Position numbers and translations under genes: made by a program
Assembly (NCBI RefSeq): GCF_003171515.1
Contig: NC_089399.1
Coordinates: 3,968,001 to 4,032,000, forward strand
DNA: 64,000 nt
Source of the DNA: Pyrenophora tritici-repentis
Taxonomy: Eukaryota > Ascomycota > Dothideomycetes > Pleosporales > Pleosporaceae
Reading direction: 5' to 3'
Part shown: positions 35,751 through 46,429 of the stretch, piece after piece
How positions within the stretch are numbered: the stretch's first letter is position 1
Layout of the letters: the number at the start of each line of letters is the position of its first letter
The notes under the pieces: model-generated
Databases searched by the model: none
The model's input: only the letters and a program-made list of their open reading frames with translations
Told to the model about the DNA's origin: nothing

Positions 35751-36297
35751 GGTTAATGCTGACTGTATCTGACCCACTTCTGATCGCTTCCGCTTAGGGT
35801 CAATGCTGACCGTACCCGTATGTTGGCAGATACGAGGAATTATACGAGGGCATTTAGCCGGGGGGTTTCCGCAATTTTTTAAGCGCAGTTCGTGTGTAAA
35901 ATACAGCTTTTTCTTCTCAAAAAGCTTTGTCAAATGCCACCCTATACTACGAAAGGCTAGTTAACGCCTATGTCGTTTTGCCAAAAAAAAAACACCAAAC
36001 AAGAAGCTTCAAAAGCTCATAACACAATACAACACAACACGAAATAATAGTAGAAGAATATAGAAGAAACAGAAGTGTGAAGACAAATGCTGGCTTTCGA
36101 ATGATATATGTAAAGGGGTAGGTTCTTAAGTGTAATTTTGGGTTATTTTGTATTACAGCTTCCTGCATTATCCTTGCATGTTCCGTCGTATAAGTTACGC
36201 CAACATGCAGTATCTGGCCGACTTCTAATCACTTCCGCTTAGGGTCAATTTTGACTGTATCTAGCCCACTCCCGGACCACTTCCGCTCATGATGAAT
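35751..36297. repeat. Dispersed ~47-bp repeat units, degenerate
   Basis: A unit beginning gtatctgacccacttctgat occurs at about 35765-35811, 36210-36256 and, shortened, 36257-36297. An extra partial unit lies at 35751-35764. Each carries the core cttccgcttagggtcaat or a decayed form. The two pairs are about 440 bp apart. Differences are mainly transitions. The repeats do not code for protein and could be internal repeats of a dead transposable element. Confidence 0.7.
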
Positions 36298-36420
36298 AAC
36301 GGGATACTCCTTGGGCATAGAAACCAGCTTTGTTGCGATACAACAGCACCATCCTTAGCTTATTACGGACCGGCGTATACTGAATCAGCCCTGTGCTGAT
36401 TCCAACTCTTGACCGAGCAC

Positions 36421-36530
36421 CCGGGTGCGATAAAATACTAGACATACTAGTGTAAAAAAAGCTACTGTAGTCACTAGACACGTCTATTAGGGTGCTTACC
36501 TACACTGTCTAGTATTTTATAACATCCAGG
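36421..36530. repeat. Imperfect inverted repeat (possible miniature element)
   Basis: taaaatactagaca at 36431-36444 is matched exactly in inverted orientation at 36506-36519, about 61 bp apart. Weaker inverted similarity extends outward some 10 bases on both arms, with transition-type differences. It may be a small hairpin-forming element; no target duplication was identified. Confidence 0.5.
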
Positions 36531-36899
36531 TACGAGCCTCTTAGCCCCCTACGCCGGTAGTTCACTAGTTATACGTAAGTACTGTACCTCTTAGTTGGCA
36601 TAGCGCAGTGGGCGCAGACCTGCGTTCTAACATTATGACTAGTGGAAATGCCGGCGTGCGGACTGTCAAACTCTTTGAGCCCTAGTACTCGGCTCTATTA
36701 CAAACGGTCAACGAGTAGGTACAACCAAAGACACTCTTGGCATAACTATAAGTATCTGGTACCTTTCGCCTATGGGAGTATATTATTCCAACGCCTCACC
36801 AAGGATTCAGCTTGTTTACTATCCAAGACGATCATCGTCAAGCTCACTTCTGCTTACGAACATCCTTTCCATCTCCAAGAGCGGAAACTACCCACGAAA

Positions 36900-37463
36900 A
36901 TGAAGTGCTTCACCACCCTCCTCACCATCGCCTCTCTGGCCACCTCTGCCCTGTCCGGCGTGGCCCTACCTTTAGACTCCCGAGATACCTCACCGGCGGG
37001 CCTCCACGGCAACATGATAGATCTCAAAACGCTCGAAGCACGCTCCGCAATGCCCTCGTACCTAGACGAGCGAGGCGTCCCAATCGGCTGCCTCGCCAAC
37101 GTCTTCGCGCTCCTAGTCATCAACCGCGTCGGCCGCATCGATATCCAAGATCAAATCAACAACCTCAACACGTGGCGCCGAGATTTCAACAACAACATCA
37201 ACGTCAACCTCGACTTTACCCAATCTTTCGAGCCCTTGCGCTTCGTCCGATATTCTATAAGGAATACTTCGCAATTCATTTCCAATGCGCTTATTCTTAG
37301 CAACTACAGAGATACTGCTGTTGGCACCCCGAGGGAGACGATTCGTATCCCGATTCCGCGCGCCGTGGGACTGGCTATTGGGACACCGGCGCCGAGCACG
37401 TATGTGGGATGCGTGGAGCTTCCAAGGCTGGATGGTACGTGGTATGCTCAGCTGGAAAGATAG
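36900..37463 (+). CDS. Small secreted protein of unknown function
   Basis: Single-exon protein of 187 residues with a clear signal peptide (MKCFTTLLTIASLATSALSG, likely cleaved before or near VALP). The mature part has only two cysteines (GCLANV and GCVELP), so at most one disulfide, an Asn-rich middle (NNLNTWRRDFNNNINVNLDF) and an IRIPIPRAV segment. The start at 36900 was preferred over the longer frame from 36642 because the signal peptide begins there. I do not recognise the family. Its position at the edge of a repeat-rich, gene-poor region fits an effector-like or host-interaction gene, but that is inference only. Confidence 0.75.
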   Translation: MKCFTTLLTIASLATSALSGVALPLDSRDTSPAGLHGNMIDLKTLEARSAMPSYLDERGVPIGCLANVFALLVINRVGRIDIQDQINNLNTWRRDFNNNINVNLDFTQSFEPLRFVRYSIRNTSQFISNALILSNYRDTAVGTPRETIRIPIPRAVGLAIGTPAPSTYVGCVELPRLDGTWYAQLER

Positions 37464-37632
37464 ATATCAAGGGACATACGAGGAGCACTCGGATAGGTAT
37501 GACAGGGGGAATGATGGGAGGCATGAGAGAAGGAGGAAGAACAACAACTATACACCCCTATTGGTATTAGTTATAATAATGGCTACACACTCGTTCTAGT
37601 ATTAATTAGACAGTGATAATATATTCCCAACC

Positions 37633-38444
37633 TTAATCCTTTCTAACCAACCACTCCAACTCCCTCGCCTGCTCCTCCGTCACCAAGCCCCTCAACTTCT
37701 CCATGGTAAGGAAATCGTGATCTGAGTATTCGAAGCCTGGTATTACGGTCTAGTAGCACTTTGTTAGCAACTTCATCCCTCTCCCCACACGCCCATCCCT
37801 CCCCCTCCAGAACAGAAATCAACATACCTCACTAATCAAACACCTCCCCTCAGTCCCACCATCCAGCAAAAAACTACCCTTATACTTCCCCCCCTCAACA
37901 ACCCAAACACTCCGTTCACCAGCCGCGTAGTCATTTCCCACAACAAAACTTTCTATGCGTTTGGGGGTGTTGGATTCGTTTGCGTGGATGAGGATGTACC
38001 GGGCTTTGCCGGAGATGAGGGTGTGTATCTATGGGTTAGGGGTGTTAGTGTGGGATACGGGGATAACCGGAGGTAGAGATGGACAATGGGGGAGTGAGGA
38101 AGTAGCACACATACCGTCCTCGCCTTATTCCTATGAAAGCACCCCTGCGGATTCGCCGCGCTGAGCATGTAGTATATACTCGTGCTGGCGTTTCTTTTCG
38201 TATCATCTCCTGAGAGAGGTGTTGATGCTGTCTTTTCCCCATCCTCTTCTTCTCCATCATCCAAGAACGGGTTATCCACCAAAACCGGATTTCTATCAAT
38301 CTCGGCAAAATACCCACCCTCGACGTGGCGTTCCAGTCCCAGCGCTTCAATCAAGGCTTGTGTCGATGCCGGTTCCGTTTCTGAGGTCTGGCTTGGTGGG
38401 TAGACGGGGCTTAGTCTCGTCGAGAGACCGGGGATTGATGACAT
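37633..38444 (-). CDS. Cupin-fold protein, DUF985 (Cupin_5) family
   Basis: Predicted 215-residue beta-barrel protein of the DUF985/Cupin_5 family, biochemical role unknown. Exons: 38444-38115, 38028-37828 and 37749-37633, all phase 0 with GT-AG. Family segments are ALGLERHVEGGYFAEIDR at the N-terminus, STSIYYMLSA, HRNKARTIHTLISGKARY, VWVVEGGKYKGSFLL, LISETVIPGFEYSDHDF and a closing helix. An acidic Asp/Glu-rich insertion (~residues 55-85) between the first conserved block and the barrel is unusual. Coding-strand composition goes from C-rich to G/T-rich within exon 2. Confidence 0.9.
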
Positions 38445-39792
38445 TATTTATTTCTTGCCGTTATTCTGCTTGAGAGAGAGAGATGGGGAAGGTTCTTATA
38501 ATTATAGGTTGGGGCGGCCAGGTGGGTTAGAGATGGTGGATTAGCAAGACGAGATAGTCTGGTGACAGGCAGATGATGACGTCAGATATATCTTTCCCTG
38601 TTGGTAGGCCTTGTACGATCGTACGGGTGAATAACAACAACGAGGTTCTTCTGGTGACTGGTATTGGTATTGGTTCTCTACGAACATAGGTGCTACAAAG
38701 GTACACCTAAGCTCTGCGCAAGGTGGGCCGAAGTCGGGCCGAAGTGTCAAGCAGCCGACGTCTCTACCGATACTCACGATCCGACATTCCCTATTCCCGT
38801 GATTCGATAATATCGGTGAAGAGAGGCAAGTAGACGCTGTGTTTTTAACAACTCAGATTTTACAGTGTACACGAGAAATAAATCGGCGAGGCTAAGACGT
38901 AGTTGTAGAGGGTAGGGTAGATGCTGCAAACATGGTATTGGTGGGGTAGATACACGTAGTTAGCTTTAATAAGCACCTCACCCCTGCCCTTTCTACTTAC
39001 ACTACTAGTCTATCTTCTTAAGATCATTTCTGATACCCTCACCCACTCACCACTCACCAAAACCTCTTAACCTTTCTCTCCCGCTCCTACAGATACGTGC
39101 ACTTACACACCTACAGCCCTCGCGTTCGTACAACAACATGTATTTATATCTGACCCCACTAACCGACCCTTAGGTGAACGTATTCCTCTAGCACTAGCTA
39201 GAAAAACACAGAAAACTACTTCAGCAGGATACAATACAACACACACATATCCCGTATTTGCCCTTAACGCGTATTTATTCGAACCGAACCGTCAAATCAT
39301 GCTAATTGCCCTATTCCTATCCCTACCCCTAGTTTCCACCCCCCCTCGTTCCCCTGTTCCTATTCCTATGCCTATCCCTACCCCTGTCTATACTTTAAGA
39401 GAAGTGTAAGCATGTGATCCCCCCACGGCATCCTTCGCACACCTAGCAGCCTGAGCCCTCACCTCCCCCCTCTCTCTCTCCAACCGCCCCCCTACACACA
39501 CCACAAACACTAACACCCACAAACACCCACGAAACAAATAAAAAACCCATCACAGATACAATCCCCGTATATATACAATTACAGTTTAAAGAAGTTTTCG
39601 AGTAATAAAAACAACAACAAATGCTGATGAGATGTCGACAAGGCTTCCGCCGACCGCGAAAAAAAAAGAACCGGCGCTTAGTTATCGGGGGACTAAGTAA
39701 AAATCCGCCCGCGCGCCCCGCGCGCCTACGTACTCTTCAGTAAATAAATGATGAATGACATCTGTTGCTACAACTGCTGCATGCTTGCTTTA
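38445..39792. other. 1.35-kb intergenic region, contains one copy of a 110-bp repeat
   Basis: No gene. It holds a copy of the inverted dispersed repeat at 38677-38786. From about 38990 to 39540 it is pyrimidine-rich with CA/CT tracts, such as the repeated ccctacccct-type units near 39320-39390. It contains the promoter of the cupin gene and the 3' flank of the Zds1-like gene. Confidence 0.6.
38677..38786 (+). repeat. 110-bp dispersed repeat, copy 1
   Basis: Runs from tctacgaacata to cgatccgaca and matches 53303-53412 in inverted orientation with about two mismatches in 110 bp. It contains an internal tandem gggccgaagt doublet. Weaker similarity may extend some 30 bp upstream. Confidence 0.93.
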
Positions 39793-42700
39793 CTACCACA
39801 TATCGTCATCTCCCCGATTATCTACTTCCGCATCCGCATCAGCAGCATAGTGGTACCCACCAACACCACCACCACCACCACCAGCTTTATTCGACGACTG
39901 CCCCAGGTAATTCTGCGTGTTGGCGACACTATAGCCACCCCCACTTCCACCACCGCCATTCGCACTATAATTAGAGTGATGTGAGTCACGTGGATTTTGC
40001 CCGTTTTGCGATAATTGTTGTTGTTGTTGTGAGATACCGTTTTCCTGCTGTTGTTGGACGCTGGGCCATTCGTTGGTTTTTTCGGCTTGCTCGTATTGCT
40101 GATGCTGGGGGGGAGTTGTTAACTGTGGAGAACTGAGGTGTTTGGGTGTTTGCTTGCTTACCTGTTGGTACCGCTGGTATTGAGCGAACTCATCTGGCTG
40201 TGATTGCTGTTGCTGCTGCTGCTGCTGCTGCTGCTGTTGTTGTTGTTGTTGTTGTTGTTGTTGCTGCTGGGGCGCATACTGGCCTTGCTGTGGAGCTTGT
40301 TGCTGTTGCGGTTGTTGTTGCTGCTGCTGTTGCTGCTCTTTCTTCTGCTGCGCAGCCTGTTGCTGCTGTTGAGCTTGCTGAGCCTGCTTCGCTTGCTTGG
40401 AATTGCCAATAGAAATCTGCGGGTGCATCTGCTGAACCTTTGCCAGATAAGAGTACATAAAGTTACTCAACAGGACTTGCGAATACAGTTCGCGACGGGG
40501 ATTCGCAAGCTTGATGTGAGCCATTCGGTATATCGCGCGTTCCTCCAAGATGGAAAATCGTGTCCAGTTGTAATCAATGTCGGGCTTCAAGATGCGTGGT
40601 GGAGGTTCGGGCGATAGCCCCCGAGAGGAGTTCTTCTTGTAAGACGACTCCTTCTCGCCCTTCTTCTTTCCGCCAAAGATGGAGGACAACAAACCAGGCT
40701 CCTTTTCTTTCTTGCCTTCACTGGACGTTTTTCGCGCGCTTTCCTTCTTTCGCTCCTCTTCCAGCTTGACATTGTCGCGATCCAGTACCACACTTTCTCG
40801 ACCGCGGCCGCTACCTTGTATTGAAGTTTGTAGCACATCAAGTCTTGTATCATCATGGACGACGTTCTTCTCCTGGGACTTGCTAAGCTTGTTCTTCACC
40901 TTTTTGGTACCCCCCTCCTTTTCCTTTTCGTCCTTGTGATTCTTGTCCTTTTCCTTCTCCTTGTCTTTATCACCACTAAACCAGCCCCAACTAGTTTTCC
41001 TGGGGCCTTCGGCGTCCTTTTTGTCTTTTGATTTTCTGTCAGATTTCTTATCTTCTGACCTTCTCTCCTCGGGGGCGTTGGGGATGATTGATAGGGAATC
41101 CACTCGGTTACTCATTCCGGGCATCGGGGATGAATGGCCGACTAGCTCATCAAAAGATTGCGCGGGTTTGATCGGGGAAGACTGGGCAGCCTGGGCAGCC
41201 TGGGCATGTCGGTTCTGTCGACTCGAAGATGACTGTCGTGGTTGACTTTGGGGCTGGGGTTGGGGCTGGGGATAGCTGCGAGGGCCGCTTGGCTGAGGTT
41301 GCGGTTGGGACTGAGGTGGAGGCTGGCGTGAAGAATTACGTTCTGGTAGTTGCATATGAGGTGGTCTCCTGTCCTTTTCCTGTGGAGGTGGTGTCTCAAT
41401 TATTTGAGGTACCTGCGGCTGGGGGTTGTAGCCTGGCAAAGGAGCCGTTGTCCGTCCATTTGATGCGATTCTAGAGTGGAACTTCCGTGGCTGGGGCCCG
41501 GACTTTTCGTGTGATACTGGTTCTGTAGAGGCTGGCCTGGGGGGCTCCTCTGCCGACCCTGGTCTTTCCATAGTCATCCCAGCGGGTGAGCGTTTCGTTT
41601 GTGGTCGTGAGAAATTGCTGGGCGAGTTCTCAAAGGCCGAGTTGACGGGTTCCGACTGAACACGAGCAAGTGGCAAGGGAGGCACATCGGGTATGCTTTC
41701 GGCCGAGTAAACGGGCGAACTAGAAGGTGAATCTTCGGTATCCGTCTCGGCCTGCCGGCCTGCAAGTCGGCGGGAGAGAGGTGGGCCTCCTTTCCGCAAA
41801 CTGCCCCGTCTGTATGTGGTGCGAGTCGATCGCTTCAACGTCCCTAAGCCGCCCATCTTGCTGCCCGGTACAATGGGCAGGTCTCCGTCGGCACCGCCTT
41901 CAGCATCAAAGTCCTTTTGGTCGATGCTCATCCGTCTTATCAAAGCCACTGGATCCTCTTGGATGTGCTCTAGCTCCTGGAGGTTAGTCAGACCTCCACT
42001 AGACTGCGTGCCGGAGCGTTTCCTTTCCAGCCTCTCAGCACCATCCTTGTATCCCGAGCCAGTATCAATCTGCCTGGACAGCATCGACTTCTTCCGCCGT
42101 AACCCAGCACCCGAGCCCTGGCGCCCCACAGCTCCATCCGGCGATAGCGACTCGGCATCACCCGAGCGGCGTCTGGTCCGGTCAATCTTATCCTCTATGA
42201 ATGTCTTGAACTCCATGGGCGCCAGTTCGGGATGCAGTCGTGCGGGGACCCAGAATAGCTTCGACGCCTCCTCCTCTTCCGACATGGCCGGCGGCGATGG
42301 GGGCGAGTTGGCCGACTTGAACGAAGGTAGGTCGGGATCGGCATTGTTAACGCCCATGGACATCCTCCGTATCGCCTGTAGATTGCTCAGTTCCTGCGCG
42401 AGGCCGGCGGGACTCGATTCGTAGTCCAAATCGTTCAGAGGGAACTGGTGTGAGGCCGTGTCTGAGTTTGAGCGGGACAGTGGAGGAGACATTTGGGCGC
42501 CGTTTGAAGGGTGAGGGTCAAACGAGGCGCTGTTTTGCTGCATGGCGGCGGCACCATTGGAGTTTGTCGGGCTGTTGCCCTTGTCGCCAGACATCTGGGG
42601 GCGGAGCGGGGATCTCGCGGGGGGCGCGTTGGGGAAAGGGTCAAAAGCCTCGAAAGCACCAAAGGACTGGATCGAGTCGCCGTTGGGGCTGGGAATGAAG

Positions 42701-43059
42701 CTCAAGGGGCGTAGACTGCGGCGGTTGGACTCGGTGTCGCTGTCGCCGCCATACAAGTCGCCTATGGCCTCTGTGACGTGATGGCTCTCATCGCTGATTG
42801 ATATCTGCGGCGCGTGGCCCCGACGCGGCGGGTGTCGCATCTGATACAAGCGGTCTAACTCTTGGGCGCGGTCGGTAGCCTGTGGGGTACGAGACGTGGT
42901 CAGCTTGGATGTCCTGGGGAGTTGGATTGGCGGCGCGGGCCTATGCCGGGATATTGCTACAGAGGGCAGAAGTCACGGGGTCACGCAATTCCAACCCCAG
43001 TGGACACTCTGGTCTTCCCCATGCGGACAGCCGGACACGTGCTACGTTCAACTCACCAT
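39793..43059 (-). CDS. Zds1/Zds2-like regulator with Gln-rich C-terminus
   Basis: Zds proteins regulate PP2A-Cdc55 and mitotic exit, polarity and stress responses in yeast. The long exon (42879-39793) encodes the conserved SKLFWVPARLHPELAPMEFK segment near residue 210 and the Zds_C domain DYNWTRFSILEERAIYRMAH, LANPRRELYSQVLLSNFMYS, with ~600 residues of low-complexity linker between. The first coding exon appears to be just the ATG at 43057-43059 followed directly by gtgagt, spliced over 177 bp to 42879, giving MATDRAQELDRLYQMRHPPR. The C-terminal ~200 residues are Gln-rich, including a run of more than 20 Gln encoded by mixed CAA/CAG at about 40201-40270. A canonical 57-bp intron (40161-40105) could also be spliced there without changing frame. 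Length is about 1029 residues unspliced, 1010 spliced. Confidence 0.88.
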
Positions 43060-43930
43060 TTCGCGACGGGTGCGGAGGTGCGGAGGTGCGGCGGACGCGG
43101 GAGGGCAAGATTGCCACGGTTTAGGCCTGCACCAGGCCGGTGACGAGGGGGCCGGAGAGGGGGCGACGGGAAGAATGGGCGGCGGAGGCGTGCAGCGTCA
43201 AAGGTTTATAAATGAGAGCGACCATGACAACAGGGTGAAGAAGTGTATAGACAATCGTGCACATACTCTTGTCGGCAGCCAGCAGCAGGGCCAAGTTGCT
43301 AACGCGAATCGACTAGCCTCGAGTGCGATGCCTGAGGCGGAGGACGCCCCGGCCATGAGCGCACCACGCCCGATGGTTACCACCATGACTACTTTCACGA
43401 ACATCACCACCATTCGCGCCTGCGGCCTGGGCGTCACTCCTGAATCCCGCTTGGCGATGACCATGGCTGCTTCTTCTACATTCACGCTGAATCGACCTCT
43501 GGCGCCGCATGTGCAGCTGGCCTTGGCTGGTGACGATAACCGCAGCCGTCTCCCAAGCTACTTGTCGATCCCCAGCATACCCAACTTGACGCCGAGCTTG
43601 GGTGCACTGGAGGCATGTCCTCTTCATGCGACCGCAAACGCCGGAGAAAACGGCCAGATGGTATTCCCCTTTATGGCACGCCTTTCACCCGCACCTAGCC
43701 AAGTTCACACTGCATCCAGCCGCCAGGGGTAAGGCTTCCCTGCGTCTGCTTCCTCGTCCGCTCGTGCCTCCGGACTGTCTTGTACACCCGTACGCCAACG
43801 TCATGTCATGGCTAAGCGCCGACCATCCGGCACGGAGAACAAGGTCGATTACAACTGACTACAGAGACGAATCACAAGAATGAAGCCAAGTCGTGCCCCT
43901 ATATAAGTACATTGAACCAGACGTCTAGTC
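43060..43930. other. Upstream region of the Zds1-like gene
   Basis: The 871 bp lie between the Zds1-like start and the Gem1 stop, both genes on the minus strand, so it is the Zds1 promoter and long leader plus the Gem1 3' flank. A 278-codon open frame on the plus strand (42896-43732) overlaps the Zds1 intron and has no domain; I do not consider it a gene. Confidence 0.55.
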
Positions 43931-45908
43931 TCACCAAGCCCCGCTCTTGCGCTTCCAGATGAACACTGCGGATGCTACTGCGCACGTGACTGCACCTAGC
44001 GTCAGGTAGAGATTCAAGTAATCGTACTCGTCTTCCTCCTGCTTGGGGAACGCCGTCGACGGGTGTGTCGCGCTCTCGGCCAGCTATCAAACGTCAGCTC
44101 CGCAAATGTCGTCATCAATACGAGCACTTACATGGACAAATAGCTCCGAAATGCTGTTCCACGTTGTACTGACATGTAGTGGCGGCGCCATCCTTAGCGC
44201 GCTCGTGTACTGATCGGGCTGTTGCTCGCAGCGCTGCATCGTCTTGTCGAGGTCTGCTTTTAATGCCGTGTATACTGCTGGCAACTGGTCCAGCAGCGGG
44301 TACTTTTTCCGCAGCTCGACGATATACGCAAAACTGGTAGGATCGCTCGAGTCGTACGTGTAACACAGCAAGTCGCACGCATCCAGCTTAGCCTGGTTCT
44401 CCAGAATGGCAGGCTCGAGCTCGCCAAGCTCCTCCATGATCAGGTAGCATTGCTTGCCACCCTTCAGCTCGACGCTGTTGACGGCCGAACGCGGTTTAAT
44501 CGTCGGGTGGTATGTCTGACTGAAGGGGCGCTGTAGGAAGGCCGACAGCAAGGCGCTCTTTCCACTTCCGCTGGAGCCTAGTACGTAGCAGAGGAAAACG
44601 TTCCGCTCCACCCGCCCCGGCTTCCTCCGTCGTTTCCTAGCCTTGGTGACTTTTAGTGCGCTCGTTGTTCCCCCGCGGTCCCCGCTTTCGAAGCCTAGGT
44701 AGGCTAGATAGGCCAGCGTCGTTTTTGGCTCTTCAAAGGTAGTCATGCTCCACTGAGCCAGCCATCCCTGCAATGTGATGTATCCTGCCTCGTTGCGCAC
44801 TGTACATGATGGGAACGCCGAGTCGACCCAAGACGGGGGCATGCCAGGCGTGGGCGCGAAGAGGTTAGCAAGCTCCCTGTCGTTCAATCCGCCGTCGTTG
44901 TCCATGTCAAACTTCAGAAAGAGGTCGACGAAGAAGCGATACCCGGATGGGCTCAGTTCAGCCGAAGAAAACTGGGGAACGTCGAATTTGGGGTGTAAGA
45001 AGGTATCCTGGAGACTCAGACTATCGGTGTAGTGGAATTTTCTCAAAATTATCCAAATCGTCTCGTGACGGCCTTTCTCTGCGAAAATCTTGTTCAGTAG
45101 CAAGAAGCCCTTTACGTCCATGCCATGCTCTCCAGTAGCGCCGGGTGCAAATCGCTCCATGGATCGCTTGATATTTGCCAGATCGTCGTCCCCGAGCGGC
45201 TTCTCAAAGCACTTGATCTGAAAGTCGTGAATCTCCTGATCGTTCCAGTATCCATCCTTGTCTGTGTCGCAGAGATGAAAGACGCGCTGGAGGGCAGATA
45301 CAGCCGCGGGCTTGAGAGCGTTCTCTTTGGAGTCGTATAGGGGCGCTATCGGGTGTGTCACGGCTTTTTGACAGAGGAAGAAGACCTCGTTGATGTTGTG
45401 ATGCTCCTTGGCACTGACGCGGATGCACGAGTCAATTTCCTTGAACTCGTTCATGACCGGCAGCATCTCCTCGGACACAACTTGGGATGTGGTACCATTG
45501 GAGGCCAGATCGGACTTGTTGGCGCAGAGCACCACGGGCACGTTGACGCCGAGCGAGCGAAAATATGGCATCCAAAACAACGCTACCCGCTCATAGCTGT
45601 AGTGGTCCGAGTATACGAGCAGGATGACGTTTGATTTTCGCAGCTCTTTTCGGAGGGCATGGCGCTCGTGGGGCAGGGCAGAGGTGTCAACGATGGTGGT
45701 GGTGACATTATCCGGCGTTCCGAGCGTGGGCGGTAGCGTCACCTGGGGCAAGACAGCCTGGATCTTGGCTGTGACGAAGACATCCTTGACAAGAGATGTG
45801 ATGATGGAGCTCTTGCCGACGCCATCGTCACCGCATAGACATATTCGTACTGGGCCAAGATTAGTTGAGCATTTATGGCGGGGTGTGTACATACATACCG
45901 GTCGCCAT
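43931..45908 (-). CDS. GEM1: Mitochondrial Rho GTPase Miro/Gem1
   Basis: Gem1/Miro is an outer-mitochondrial-membrane GTPase controlling mitochondrial morphology, inheritance and ER contacts. The predicted protein has 626 residues. Exons: 45908-45899 (10 nt, MAT plus one base), 45849-44132 and 44083-43931. GTPase 1 has GDDGVGKSS and ANKSDL. Two EF hands follow ([12 protein letters not shown] and [12 protein letters not shown]). GTPase 2 has [15 protein letters not shown]. The last exon encodes a membrane anchor ([20 protein letters not shown]) and a short basic tail. The domain order GTPase-EF-EF-GTPase-TM is complete. It is divergent from creC across 521 bp. Confidence 0.97.
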
Positions 45909-46429
45909 TCCCTGACGGCATGCTCAGTGCATGTTGGATGGAATCAATCGTGTTAGTGGGGAGTAGGTGCGTCGTCTCCTGAAGAAGCTCTGACTGCACA
46001 AGGCGACACAGGTCGCCAGTTATTCCGTGGTGGGCTGTCAAATATGCTTGGCACACGTGGGAGACGATCGCGGCCCCGCAACATTGGTCGCTGGGATGTT
46101 GGCCTGGATGGCAGCAAGGATGGGCTCTGGGATTGAAGTCATCTGTTGGCTGCACGTGCCGAAACCCTGCTATCCACGCCGTTGCGAAGACGAAAAGGAA
46201 GCCACTACCCGCTGTGACTCGGGACAAGGTACAGCGAGGGCACGGGCGACTGTCTCCGCTTCGTGCCTCGCAGCTACCCCAGATCCCGTCGGTACCAGCT
46301 TCCTTCTCCGCGCGCTCAAATTGGCGCTTGTCGCTCTTCCTCGGCCTTATATTTGCGCGTCCTGGCATGCCGACTCCACCCCTCCCAATCCGAGGCCGTT
46401 AGTTCGCGACAGATTACACTGCATCAGCT
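45909..46429. promoter_or_regulatory. Divergent promoter of GEM1 and creC
   Basis: The 521-bp interval carries both promoters. Open frames across it are GC-rich shadows. I did not identify a decisive binding site. Confidence 0.5.

Larger units (their letters stand above)
33381..36899. other. 3.5-kb gene-poor region with decayed repeats
   Basis: The stretch lacks an intact gene. It is relatively A/T-rich, has stops in all frames, and contains degenerate repeat units (35751-36297), an imperfect inverted repeat (36421-36530) and a possible transporter relic (34463-34970). Most differences between repeat copies are C/T or G/A, as expected after repeat-induced point mutation or old deamination. 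It separates the SDR from a small secreted-protein gene. Confidence 0.65.

Noticed and set aside
36590..36670. tRNA-like A-box (tagcgcagtgg) suggesting a tRNA or tRNA-derived SINE
   Set aside because: No proper acceptor stem, anticodon arm or GGTTCGANTCC B-box can be paired; only the A-box resemblance is present.
40146..40617. Leu- and Val/Ala-rich plus-strand frames
   Set aside because: They are antisense translations of the polyGln tract in the Zds1-like gene.
42896..43732. 278-codon open frame on the plus strand upstream of the Zds1-like gene
   Set aside because: It overlaps the Zds1 start and first intron, shows no domain, and has a composition consistent with GC-rich promoter sequence.
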